From contig MNCI01002981.1 in NCBI GenBank assembly GCA_015680685.1, positions 322,061-386,060 on the forward strand: DNA of 64,000 bases, given 5' to 3'. Below the pieces are notes generated by a model that saw only the letters and a list, made by a program, of their open reading frames with translations, was not told where the DNA came from and made no database searches. Position 1 is the stretch's first letter; each line of letters begins with the position of its first letter. The translations under genes and the position numbers were made by a program. Shown here piece after piece: positions 34,580 to 46,460 of the stretch. This stretch comes from Gnetum montanum (taxonomy: Eukaryota; Streptophyta; Gnetopsida; Gnetales; Gnetaceae).

Positions 34580-36432
34580 CCAAGAACCATTAGTTCCTCA
34601 ACAATTCAGTGTGCTATATATTCATCATGATGAATATATACTTGACTTTACCTTTGTATTCCATTAAGATGAACAACTATGTTGGAGAGACTTGGAGGGT
34701 AACATAGTGTTGCCTCCAAACAGAGCCGCCCCCAACATGCTCCTTCGTGTCCTTACACGAATTGGCATGTCGCAACTATATGCTGAGTATGTTGCATGCT
34801 ATTACAATGTAAGGGACTACCATCCCAGTGAAGTGCAATGTCAATAGGACTTGCGGCAAGAGAGTCATCACACATCGTTGAAGGGCAAAGGACCCCATAA
34901 TGCTTCACCCATCATAAGAGAAATTAAGGGTGGTGAACCTATTTCAATAGGTTTTGCACAAAATGATGTTTCCCCTCCTAACGATGGTGAGGAGGTGGTG
35001 TATCAGAACCTGCACTCCATGATATAGAACCTTGGTTCTGATACCTATGAACACCAAGTGTTCAATGAGGGGACACTAACATAAGATAAGGACGAGCATT
35101 CTGATCGTCATCACGATCAAGGTCAAGACCACCAAAGAGAGGGTAGGTAACATCATCATGGCAATGGTTCCCCTTCTTCTTCACATTCATCACAACATTC
35201 ACCCTCTCCTTCAACATTAGGACATAGTCATAAGGAGCATAATCATGAGGACAAGGGTAAGCAAAATGAGAAACCTTGATGAGAGAGTTGGGAGAGAGGA
35301 CGAGGACATTCTAGGGAATCATGACATGGAAGAAGGGAAAGTAGGGAACCACGTAGACATCACAAACGCCATGAGAGAAATGACCATGACGAACCCCTAC
35401 TTGCAACCCAAAGCATGTTAGACATTACGGAGGCTATGAGAATACCTACAAGGCACCAAAAAGATAACCGGATCAAGAGACTAGACATAAATAATATCCC
35501 CGATTTGAGGGGGGATACATCGCTGATCCGTAGAACCACTTACAGGCATTTCAAGATGCTTGCGCCTTGAAAAATATTGAAAATGAGTGGCAAAAATTAA
35601 AGTTATTCCCAGGGACACTCATAAAAGAAGCAGAAATTTGGTACTGATTCTTAGAGCCGGAATCCATTCGAAGGTGGAGTACGATGCTAGAATTGTTTAA
35701 CGATAAATATTAGACATACTCCTAAGTGTTCAATTTGTAAAAGTAGATCCAAGGATGGAAGTAGGGTAATCATGAACCCTTGGATGTTGCCATGGGTAGA
35801 TATTATGCATTGTTACATTGTTGCCTGGGCCATGGTTATGCTCAACGAGATCAACTACGCGATCTTGTAGATGGGCTAAGACATGAAACTAGGAGAACCC
35901 TTGGAACATATGCCGAAGGGAGATTATCTGAGCTTAGGTCCCATGAGGTTCATAGATTGTTGGAGAAAGTAGCTAAGGAAGATTGAGGGCTACATAAGAG
36001 AGAAAGCATAGAAGAATATAACCATGATTCTTTCCTTCGAAAGAGGGGAGTGAGATTCTGCGAGGAGGAGGATGAGTCACCACTTGAAGAGTTGGTAAAT
36101 AGGAAAACCTTGTAGCTTCAAAAACTAACAATAGAAGTGTTGGCCAAGGTAGATCAAATGTGGAACTCCTTAGATAGTAGATTTGAAACCATCTTAAAAA
36201 TCGTAGAGGAGTCTAATGAGCGAAGTAGTGACCATGATAAGAAAAAGAAGAGGGATTTGGACCATGCGCATAACAAAGGTAAGGGTAAAATAGAGGTTGT
36301 GGATTTGGATATAGACAATGATGGTGGATGTGAGATCTACCAATATGACCATCCTAAGGGATGTTCCCCAATAATCTCACATCTACAAGAGTCTGGGGCG
36401 TATGCACTCAACCCAAGACTTAACAAACGATA
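34580..36432 (+). pseudogene. gag: gag, element G
   Basis: N-terminus VLYIHHDEYILDFTFVFH, then WRDLEGNIVLPPNRAAPNML and YHPSEVQCQ. The middle is Ser/His-rich (SPSSSHSSQHSPSPS) and Arg/His-rich. The core is at 35480-36130 (MGRYYALLHCCLGHGYAQRD, 35798 onward). A 98-residue end is open (36137-36433) with C-E-I-Y-Q-Y-D-H-P-K-G-C. It has fewer breaks than C or D but still several stops and shifts. Confidence 0.82.
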
Positions 36433-37024
36433 GGCACCTCGAAGGTTACCTTATTCCCAAGGTAACCCAAGAAAATTTTACCAACCATTAACGTGCTATC
36501 CAAGTGGAACTCCACCACAACCTATTGAAAAACACCAGCATTGGAAATACGCACAGTCATGGGGGATGCCACCGCTGAGACAACAATACCCTTACTAGCA
36601 ACCAGATCTGTATGGCTACTATGTGTAGCAGCTAATCTCTGCAAGTGACTCTATTGGTCACGTGACCTCACAACATCACTACCAAGCTCAAGAATACTAT
36701 AAGACTCCTTCTCTTGGGAGAGACACACCACATGTATACCATCCTTCGAATCCATCCGCCACTCTTACGCCGATAGCTCCACTACCACCTGCTCCAGCAA
36801 TGCAAGGGAAACTCCCCACTCAACCATAGCAACACAATGTTGTGAGAGCTGTAAACCTTCAACCCACTATTGGTTCTGGTAACTGTACAAGGGGAATACC
36901 TTTTCTTAGAACCAACATTCCAAACAAGCTCTCACGACCACAAGCGGTTGAGTCTTGAAACACCTCCCCATCAAATAAGGCTTCGGAGCTCCCTTCAAAC
37001 CAACAACAGAGCTCACCACACACA

Positions 37025-37945
37025 GTTATGTTAACACATACTATTATTGACTGGATCAAGGTGGGCCATCTTCCCAAGAAATTCTTTGATCCTGGAAATC
37101 CCTTAATCTATCTCCAAGTCGCTGGGAATGAACCACGTAAAGCTCTTCTTGCCTCAGATTTTGGACTTAACTTAATATCGCAAGAAATGTATAAAGCCTA
37201 GAACCTACCTCCACTAAAGAAGAGCAATATTCACTTAGAGTTGGTTGACCAGTCCATCACTATTCCCTTGGGACTAGTAGAGGACATCGTTATCACTATG
37301 TGTGGTTGGTCATACCCAGCATATTTCCTAGTGATCCAAGTAAACAATGATAAAGGGGACTTCCCAATAATAATGGAAAGGGCATGGCTAAGTACAGTAT
37401 ATGCATGCCTAGGAATCTGCGATCTTTCCCTAGAAATATATAAGGAAAACACTTATGGGAAGATTGAGAAGAAGAAATTTCCATGCATCACATACAATGA
37501 TACAAAGGGTGATGACGTGCATGAATGTTCAGCATCTCTTGCATGCAACAAGTATGCACCAGAGATTAACATACAAAGGTGCTTGTATGTAGCAGCCACA
37601 CAACAAGAAAAAACCCAGTGGTTGATAGCTAATCAAGAGAGCAGCCCACCAATATGTATGGAACTAACTGGGGGACCAACTTGTGCCCACGAAGAAAGCA
37701 TAGATGCACTGGAGCAAGAGTGTCACCAACTTCCAACCCTTAATCTAAAACCACCAATTGAGGGAAGTTGGAAACTCTTAGAAAATTCAAATGAGTCCTC
37801 TGATAGTAGAATACTAGTCTGTGTGCAATTGACCAACCCTTATCATAAACCTAGAACGGTCTATGCACATTGCACATTTGAAAGAGGATGACCTCGCTCA
37901 CTATTTTGGATCTCTCCCTTCCAATTTAGTCATGGGGGAGATGAC
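37025..37945 (+). pseudogene. Protease fused to integrase tail, element G (pol deletion scar)
   Basis: The protease reads KALLASDFGLNLISQEMYKA (the catalytic Asp-Leu-Gly is altered to SDFG), then VDQSITIPLGLVEDIV, AYFLVI and IIMERAWLS. A 216-residue open frame (37241-37891) continues through the pre-RT linker (INIQRCLYVAATQQEK, PPIEGSWKLLENSN). Near 37812 it joins sequence aligned to the extreme integrase C-terminus (VQLTNPYHK; then SLFWISPFQFSHGGD). About 3 kb of pol is absent, and the joint happens to keep a frame to 37891. Confidence 0.8.
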
Positions 37946-39819
37946 CACCTATGCTAATCATTTGAGGCCCTTAGTTTCTTTTTAAATTTTTGTTTTACAA
38001 ATTTCTTTAACTTTTCTTGTTTTTGTTTTACAACATTGTTCATACTTTTTAATTTCTTTGTGCGTTTGTTTATTTTGTGTGATTCGTCACCTAATAAGTG
38101 CTCCTGTTGATGGTATGAATTGTATTCCATTGATTGCTAATGTTTGGTTTTTACCTTTAAGTTATGATGTTCATACTAAGGTATGGTTCTTTTGATATAG
38201 TAGGCAATGAGTCCACTTCATCCATACATCCATGAATTTCTATGGTCTCTCTTGGCTTGGAACTATATAGTCCCTTTCTCAATAATAAGAACTATCAACG
38301 AATCAGTGACTAGGCATTTCTCAAACTAAGGAAGGACACAAGGATTGAAAAGGGTGTGACTTCAAGGGGATTTGATGCACTTGTGTTGGCCATTCTCTTG
38401 GGTGCTTGGATGTTTTCTTCTTGAGTTTTCTTACCGTTCCAACGTTGTCACATTATCGGGAAGCTAAGAAAATAAAAATAATAAGTCTTTGCATGGTGTG
38501 GTTCTCATGCAAAAACACACAAAAAAAAAACAGTGAGAATTCAAAGAACATCCCTTAGACAAAATAAGCATCTGGGCTACAAGCACTAGTTATGGAACTA
38601 GAATAAACATGTTCTCTCTAACTAAGGCCCTTCTCGCTTCCTATTTTCTCCTTTTTTCTTTTGTTGGGATGGTGGTGGCTCTTTGGTGGAAGCATTCTTG
38701 TTACTTCAAGTAGATGGATGGGTTGAATGTATTAATGCGAAGTCACTGGATGTGGTTTGTTGAGGCTGTATTTGGAATGAGATTTACTAAGTCACATTAA
38801 CCATTAATACACAAGGGGTTGTACATCACCTTGTTTTTGAGACTCCATTCCATTCTCTTCTTGCCATCCTTCTTTATCCATTTATCACCTCATTGCCAGT
38901 TGTATCACTAGTCCATACTTTGGTGGATGCATTGTTTTTTTTTGGTAAATTCTTGTGGTTAAGACTCTAACTCTTGTTTCCAAATGACATTTCTAGATCC
39001 TACAAACTCTTTGAATGTGGGATTGTCAGGGCATTAAGGGCATGAGCCTGCTTTGGGGAGGACCCACTGGCATTCTTGTTTGGTGCATCGGTTAATTTCC
39101 TTTCTTTAAACATTTCTACAATCACCATTTTTTTTTGTTCATCTCCATCTTTGACATCCATTTTACTGACATGATCATTGTTTCTTTTTCTCCATCTTTC
39201 TTGTTCCTTTTCTTTTTCTCCATTCTCTCGCTACTGGAGGTTCGCTCTTAGTCATGGGGGTCCTGGTCCAATTTTTTCGATTTTCTCTTAACCCCTACAC
39301 CTCGGGTAGTCACCAGTATAATATATTTAGATCTGTATCAGCCATAGCACAACTTTGCTAATGGACCTTACACCAAAGCAAGGTATCAATTGCATTATGA
39401 TTCATTTATCTCTGCTAATATACGAACTGTGTTGTGTGTGTAGATGACAATCATACAACAACAGATTGGATCTAGAGGGAACACTTGGAATGGACTGGTG
39501 CTAAAGCAGTTATGCAAAGAACAGGATCAATGACATGCTTATGGATGGACAACGAAAGGCACAATCTTGGCATCGGCAGCAACAGACTTCTTTTTTTTTT
39601 CTCTCTTTCTTCTCTCTTCTCTCTCAGCTGCCGAATAAGGCTGGATGTCAAATATGTATAGTGTTCACTCTTGTTGTCATGAACACTAAATTTTGTCATG
39701 TATTGTAATGATGATCCATTCACATGTCATCCCATTCACCATTAGTCTCATTCAAAGTCAATAATCCCATACCTTCCCAATATTTTGTAAGGAACTTGAG
39801 GATGAGTTTTCATTCAGTT
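37946..39819 (+). other. 3' untranslated region of element G
   Basis: No gene. It contains the A-loop hairpin (38487-38546), the GGGGAGGACCCACT block near 39056 and the conserved pre-PPT block. No coiled-coil ORF. Confidence 0.7.
38487..38546 (+). other. 3'-UTR A-loop hairpin, element G
   Basis: CTTTG/CAAAG outer pair (38487-38491, 38542-38546). The inner GGTTCTCA (38500-38507) pairs with TGAGAATT (38534-38541). Compared with C, a C-G pair has become T-A, with both sides changed. The loop is A-rich. Confidence 0.68.
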
Positions 39820-39828
39820 ATGGGGGTA
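39820..39828 (+). promoter_or_regulatory. Polypurine tract, element G
   Basis: ATGGGGGTA directly before the 3' LTR, after the conserved TTGAGGATGAGTTTTCATTC block. Confidence 0.83.
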
Positions 39829-40685
39829 TGATGGGATGCGATGTCGTGTGGGCCACAATATCGAGTACGCGATGTTGCGTGGGCTGCAATATCGTATACA
39901 CGATATTGCGTCGGTCCCTGCGATATTGCGTATGCGATATCATAGCTCATTGCTAGAGATTTGCTAAGGGTCTAGATCTATATGCGATATCCCTTGTTTT
40001 CACATATAGATCTAGACCCTTAGCAAATCTCTAGCAATTTTGCCATTCCAGAGATAGAATAATTTCCATGTGCCTGCAGTAGGAGTCTCAAAGGGAATGG
40101 ATCTTTATTTGAGCAAATTGTACTTGAGCACACATTTGTGTACGGAAATAAAGACGAACTTTCTGATAAACCTAGCAGTGCATGGACTAAGCTAAATAGG
40201 ACTTTAATTAATGTTAAATGCTTAAATGCTTTATTAGATAATTAATCTTTGTCAACCCTCAACTCTCCTAGTTAAGTGCATTCAGTACGATTGCTTCGAG
40301 CATGTGTACTACGCTTGGTAACCTACTAACGAATAGTGTTTGGTAATCCTAGTAGTGTTACATTGGTTTAGGGTGTGTACGGTAAGTGGGAATGGATACT
40401 GATGCTAGGACAATTAGAACTTATTTAATTAAAGTTAGTCACTTAGTCTCTTCACCCTTTCCTCTTAGCATAGGTGATAAAATATAAAGACATAAAAATC
40501 ACATGCCTCAAGCTTACTTAACCATACAACCGTGACAAATACAAGTAAGCTTGGGAAGACAACGATTGATTAACCTTAGGTGTTCGATTGGGTGTGTAAG
40601 CACTTAGTCCTTGGAGTTTGACCAGATCATGTGTGTAACACTTGTATTCGTATAGTTGAGTGTAGGGGTACCTCGCCACTCATCA
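39829..40685 (+). repeat. 3' LTR of element G (with inverted duplication)
   Basis: The LTR is 857 bp, against 776 bp for the 5' copy. U3 has extra CGATATTG/GATATC repeats (39840-39940). The CTATAAATA segment of the 5' LTR is missing, replaced by the left arm of a 36-bp inverted repeat. AATAAAG (40147-40153) and CTTTATT (40103-40109) are intact. Confidence 0.88.
39949..40038. repeat. 36-bp perfect inverted repeat in G's 3' LTR
   Basis: The left arm 39949-39984 and right arm 40003-40038 are exact reverse complements (36/36), with an 18-bp spacer 39985-40002. Only the right-arm sequence has a counterpart in the 5' LTR (around 33660-33696). Confidence 0.95.
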
Positions 40686-40698
40686 ATGGGATTCAACA

Positions 40699-40710
40699 CA
40701 ACCCCCAACT
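40699..40710 (-). promoter_or_regulatory. Polypurine tract, element E
   Basis: On the minus strand AGTTGGGGGTTG lies directly before the E 3' LTR start (TGTTGAAT at 40698-40691). Confidence 0.72.
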
Positions 40711-40849
40711 AGCCTTTGGCCAAACATAACATAACATAGTCGGCTGAAAATGATCTGAAATTTAGAAGGTGGCCATGAACATGAACAAAAGTCACCATCA
40801 AAACAAAAAGTTTCAAAATAAAATATCATAATTTGGAGGCTGTATCAAG

Positions 40850-41980
40850 CCTCTACTCCTACTTCCACATGCATGTTCTCCTCAAACTGGGAGGGTTCTC
40901 CCTTATCATCATTGCGAATCTAAGGATGGACATGTTTTTCAATGTCTGCCACCCCCTTATCTAGAGTGCCAATGGTAGAGTTGAGCTACTATAGAATTGA
41001 GAGGATCTCTTATTGGGTGGACTACACCTCATAAAGCTGTCATCAAGCTTCCTCATGAAAGTTATGGAGCTCACTGTATTTGAGTGCTAAGGATGATTTG
41101 GTTTCTTAGGGATCTTGGATGAAGGGACCAACCTTGGTGTAGATGCTTAAGGATTCGACGAAGACATCTTTCTTCAAGACTGAAAGATGGACCTTTGTGC
41201 CCATCTGTAACTTAGGGACTCCACACTTCCTCAGAATTGCTAAGATGAGGAAGGGAAAGCACAACTTTAGAGTATCATCATTATAATGGTAGATGAGGTA
41301 CATGATTGGAGGGTAGGAAAAATTTGCCACCTCATTGTACTTTAATGCCTTCATCACACAGAGTGCATGGCTGAGTACATAAGTGGTGTGGGTAGATGGT
41401 AGGACATTAGTGATAATCATCCTTACCATTCCATGGTGCTCTAGCTTGAGTTTCAAAAAATACAAGACTTGGTTTTGCTAGCGATCATTATTGCTCTTTC
41501 CAATGAACTGATAGAATAATTCATATTTCTCCTTCATGTTAGCCTTCAATCATAAAAATTTCATTGTCCTAGGTTTGTAGCATGAACCACTCCTATGACT
41601 TGGCTATCGTAACCTTCACATGTGTCTTTTGAATGAAAGACACCAAGTAATGCTTTAGAGGGTTAGCCTTAGAGAGGTGGCATTTGAGGTTATGGTAAAA
41701 TTCTAGAACCTCCTCTTGCATATACTAGTCTAGGGGTGCTTAGACAAAAACCTTGTACCCCATGATGTTTAACAGCTAGAGAACTACTGCGTCAGTGTGG
41801 TTGAACCACTTCATATAATCTACCTCTACATTCCATGGAGTAACCTTCAACCACACACTCCTAGGCACTTGCAAATAAATGAAAACTCTTAACAAATTGA
41901 AATTGTCTATTGAATCCTTTATTGGATGTGTACTTATACCTTTTCTCTATTGGTGCTCGATTTGACCATCTTATACTACA
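40850..41980 (-). pseudogene. Extra ORF of element E, plant transposon-protein-like domain
   Basis: The minus-strand frame reads MKWFNHTDAV near 41815, EEVLEFYHNLKCHL near 41730, then an uninterrupted 119 residues (41465-41106) with LPSTHTTYVLSHALCVMKAL and CFPFLILAILRKCGVP. The EFY-NL start and the FP-LI-LCRKAGV-type end are what I know from the putative plant transposon protein family (PF20167-like) found in Athila/Tat extra ORFs. A downstream helical part follows. It is far from C's coiled-coil ORF in sequence. Several stops and one frameshift. Role unknown. Confidence 0.55.
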
Positions 41981-44630
41981 ATTTTGAAAGACCTAATTAG
42001 CCCTTGGTATGATGATTGGGCAAGAACCCCAAATAAGATGATAGTCACTTGTTGTATTCTTAGAAAGTTAGAAAATGAGGGTTCGATATATTATACGGAA
42101 AAAAATTAGTATCCTACCCCACATTGGTTGGCTTCTATTGTGGCTATGGTGTTTGCCCATTCACACCACTTTTCTACTGGCACTATTGCTTCTATTGACC
42201 CTAGACTTTCATTTTCTTTACTTCCTGTTGGTCCTAAACTTTGGTTTGCACTAGCCCTAAACTTTGGATGTGGGTTTTACATGGTGGGATAATGATTTAT
42301 GATAGAAATCATCACCTCATGAATATTTTACTATATATTTTTTTTACTTTTCCAGTTATTGATTCATATTACAGTTGCAATTAGGCTTAATATATTTTAG
42401 GTTGATTTTTATCACTACAACGATATAGTGGAATTCCAGGTTGCATATGTATTAATATTCAATGAAGCTATGCTCATAAAAATAGAGGCATTTGGGAAAT
42501 TTTAGGGAATATTGATGCATATTGATTGAAGGTATATGAATCAATATGTGTGTCAATTGAGATTGCTATCATGTTGATAAAATCCAAGGCATTTGGAAAA
42601 ATTTGAAACATATTGATATATATTGATTGAGGCTACATGAATCAATATGTGTATTAATTCATATCAATGCTATGCTTTTTAGATGAGAAATATTCATGGA
42701 AATTTATTCTTGTTCGTGCGAGATCAGGTAAATTAATATATTAGTGTCAAATCTTATTGATACAATTGAAAGTCTTGTTGGAAACCTGGACCTTTATTAC
42801 TATCATATTAGGCAGGGTTGCTAGAATCAACTATTCGCAATACATATATATATATCTATATTATAGCAAGACATTGAGATTGCTTTGTCTCTTGATAATG
42901 AAAAACTAGGATATTTGTTATTTATCTATAGACATTGATACTTCAATATTATATTGATACTTACATATGTCCTAATTGCCCTAAGCTGAGGCTATTGATA
43001 TCAATCAATATTATTATAATTTTATTTATAAATTATTTAAATGTGCCAATTTCTCTTCTTGATTAATGAATTCTTATTCTTGGATATGAGTCCACATATA
43101 ACTCAGTTAGGAAGGCTCTACCTAGGATTATTTGGGCTTAACATCACCTCATAAGGTCTGCTTTATTAGGTGTAAGAATGTCTTCTATCCTCAAGGTCTA
43201 AACCTTTCCTATGATTTAAGGATTTGAGATGCATCACTTACCTCTAACTCATTTCCTAACTTGTTCTTGGTTTAGCTTCCAAGTTGGTTATACCCTACTA
43301 TCATATCCTTTATTACTTGGTTATCCCCCCTAATTAAACTAAGGTATGTAACATACCTAGGTTAATTGGCAAAGATAAATTATAAAAACGAAACATGATC
43401 AAAAGATATACTAAAAGAAAGAATTTCCTTGGGTTTTATATATCTAGTTGACTAATAAAGTATCAAACGCAATGGGTGAACAAGTGTTAATATCCATCAT
43501 TGGTCATCATAGTAGGGATCTCGACTATTGACACCTATGGAAGACATAATGGAAAACACAAAGAAAACCTAAGCATAAAAGTACCACTAGTTAAAAGAGA
43601 TGATCATGCAAAAGAAAATAGGAAGATAACACAACAAAAATAAAAAAGAGGAATAAAAAAAGTTAAAAACAAGATAAAAACAAAAGCAAAAAGAAAACAA
43701 TAATCTAAAAAGTACAAAGAAAAAAAAGTAAAGTAACTAAATAATGGAGTAAGAGAAATGATTAGAAGTAATGATGTCCATTAAAATACTAACTATGGAG
43801 GAGTCACTCCTTCTTTGCCAGTGTTATATCCTAGTTGTAAGGTAGTGGCATCATTATTTGATTGGTAATCGTTGCCTAAACCTTAAACACATTGCTTACA
43901 AACAAAAGGGGGTTCTTGTTGGATGCTTGAAGTTGTGAGCTTGGAGCATCGCCCCAATTATAAGGTTCTTGTGGGAGTGTGGCTCAACTCATGATGGAAG
44001 GTTCTTATGGGGTCATCTTTTTTTTTTCTCTTTTTTTTCATCATTTTTTCTTTTTATTTCTCTCTCTTTTTTTTGCAAGAAATTAAATATTTGACTGGCT
44101 TCAATCATGAGGTTCTTGTGGGAGCCAAATTCATGTTGCAAGGATTCCTCACATGGCATTGATCTTACTTGATATCAGTAGATACCTTTACCACTAGAGA
44201 AACTCAATCTAATATAACACATCCTTTCCACTTTAGTGACTCATCCAAGTAGGTATGTGGAAACCAAACACTAATAAGCATTACCCTAAATTGAGCTATT
44301 TAGCCACTTTGACTTATGAACATTGTACTTAAAGAATATTGTTTAAAAATAATAAATTTTATTATGTGTAAGAAACTTATTAATTTAAGGCTCACCCTTA
44401 GTTAGGTTTTGGGTTTAAACCTACTTGTCTAAAGGTAGGGGGAGTTAACCTTCTCTCTGACATTCCAGACATGATGCTATTGAATTCTTTAAAGCTCCAA
44501 CTTACAATAGAAAAGACCATTACCCTCTACATTTTTCAAGGTTAAAGTTGTAGACTAAAATTAGCTTTTTAGTAGGTCATTCAATGACATAAGATTCTTG
44601 ATGAGAGGTATGTTGAGGAGTTAAGACTTC
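41981..44630 (-). other. Non-coding region between integrase and extra ORF, element E
   Basis: No coding signal. It is A-rich (plus strand) at 43560-43760 and T-rich at 44020-44080. A short GGTTCTTGTGGGAG-like motif recurs near 43965, 43997 and 44110. A further old insertion cannot be excluded. Confidence 0.5.
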
Positions 44631-44639
44631 GATAGGACT

Positions 44640-45990
44640 ATTGGTATGTAATTCATCTATTGTGGGATAATTTGGGTCACTTAGCTTCACTAATTCATCA
44701 TCTTTGTGTTCCTCAAGGTGGCATTGATGGTATAGCTCAAGCCTTTGTCCATTCACTAGGAATGTAGTTAAGGAATCATCAATAGGTTATTTTAAAACAC
44801 TTCCATTGGCATAGGGTTGGACAACCAAATAAGAGCCTTCCCATCTAGTTTGTAATTTCCCTGGAAATTTAGATAATCTCAAGTTATAAGGACCTCATCT
44901 CCTACTAAGAAGTGTTTTGTAAGAAGATTTTTTATCATGCATGGCTTTCATTTATTTTTTTGATAATATTTTGTTTATTTAGAGCATGTAGCTGCATTTC
45001 ATCAAGTTTATGAATTTGGTTAATTCAAGTAAATTGATTCATGTCTTCATCAAAGTTGAATTGTTAGGCTTATCTCAGAGATTGATATTTCAATTTGATT
45101 GGTAGTAAAAAGACTTTACCATAAACCAATTGGTAGGGTGAATACCCTAAACTTGGTTTATAAGTAATTCTATAAGTCCAAAGTGCATCTTGCAAATTTT
45201 TAGACCAATCTTTCCTTTTAGTACACAGTTTTGGTTAATATACTTAAAATAATCCTATTAGCATTTTTGACTTGGCCATTTGTTTGAGGATGATAGGCGG
45301 TAGTTATTTTATGTTGGATGCCATAAGATGTAAGGAATTTTTCCATTATTTTATTGATAAAATGGGTTCCCTGACCACTAATAATTATGTTTGGAGTGCC
45401 AAAATGTGGCAAGATACTTTCTTGAAGAAATGCGACAACTACCTTAACATTATTTGTTGGAGTGGCTTTGTCTTCTACCTATTTGGTGACATAATCTATG
45501 TAGATCAAAATGTATTGACAACCATTAGATGATGGAAATGGCCCTAAGAAATCTATACCCTAGACATCAAACAATTATGTAATCAGAATTGGTCGTAAGG
45601 GCATTTCATGTCTTTTTGAGATGGTCCCCATTCGTTAACATTTATCACATTCCTATATGTATTTATGTGCATCCTTAAAAAATTGAGGGCTAATAAAATC
45701 CACTTTGTACAATTTTCATCGTAGTACACTTGCTATCAAAGTGACCACCTCCTAGATCATCATTGCACATATGTAGAATTTCTTGTTGTTCATTTTGAAC
45801 AACACATTGTCATAGTATATTATCCTTATAGATTCAATAGAGATACAAACTACTTCAAATATACCTAGATACGGTGTGTAGGAAAGATTTTCTTTCTTCC
45901 TTAGTCCAATTGGTGGGGGTTTTTAGAGTGGCAAGATAATTGGCTATATCTGTGAACCAAGGATATGTTTTTGTGGAAAAAGGTTGTTCA
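44640..45990 (-). pseudogene. pol: Integrase, element E
   Basis: On the minus strand, GIDFLGPFPSS near 45560 keeps the first catalytic Asp. The segment 45412-45218 reads PNIIISGQGTHF (second Asp now Gly) and NGQVKNANR (third position Lys instead of Glu). WSKNLQDALWTYR and GYSPYQLVYGK follow near 45170-45110. Only one of three catalytic acids is left. Confidence 0.8.
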
Positions 45991-45999
45991 TAAGGAAAT

Positions 46000-46460
46000 T
46001 CATCATGAAAGTCTCATTGTGTTTGATTTTTAGTGGTGGTTTCTAGCCTAGAAAGATTATCTACCACTACATTTTCCCTCCTCCTTTTGTCTAAAATATC
46101 GAGATCAAATTCCTAGAGTAATAAGCACCATCTCATTATTCTTGCATTTTCTATTTTTTTGGTATCCAAGAATTTAATAGTTGAATGATTAGTATATACT
46201 CTAGTTTTATATCTGATTAAATAATGTTTGAATTTATCTAGAGCATATACAATGGCCAATAATTCTTTTTCTATAGTTGTGTAATTGACTTGAGCCAGGT
46301 CTAGACTTTTGGACACAATAAATCACCCTTGGTTTATTATCAATATATTGTCCAAAAACTACCCCTATTTTTGTGTCACTAGCATCACACATTAAATCAA
46401 ATGGATAATCCCAATTAGGTGCATTTAATATGGGGGCTATGGTAACTCAATTTTTGAATT
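46000..46460 (-). pseudogene. pol: RNase H, element E
   Basis: The frame 46316-46113 reads QVNYTTIEKELLAIVYALDK and TNHSTIKFL, with upstream strand residues to about 46450. The TDHSA-type Asp is Asn here. Decayed. Confidence 0.78.

Larger units (their letters stand above)
33569..40685 (+). mobile_element. Element G: non-autonomous Ty3/gypsy deletion derivative inside E's 3' LTR
   Basis: The element is 7,117 bp with LTRs at 33569-34344 and 39829-40685, PBS, gag, protease, then a jump straight to the last codons of integrase, a 3' UTR and a PPT. RT, RNase H and most integrase are missing. Flanks ACGGA (33564-33568) and ATGGG (40686-40690) are a plausible decayed target duplication. Confidence 0.87.

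Noticed and set aside
42000-44600. A further nested element inside E's non-coding region
   Set aside because: I searched for TG...CA ends, a PBS, a PPT or coding blocks and found none that I could support. Left as unassigned.
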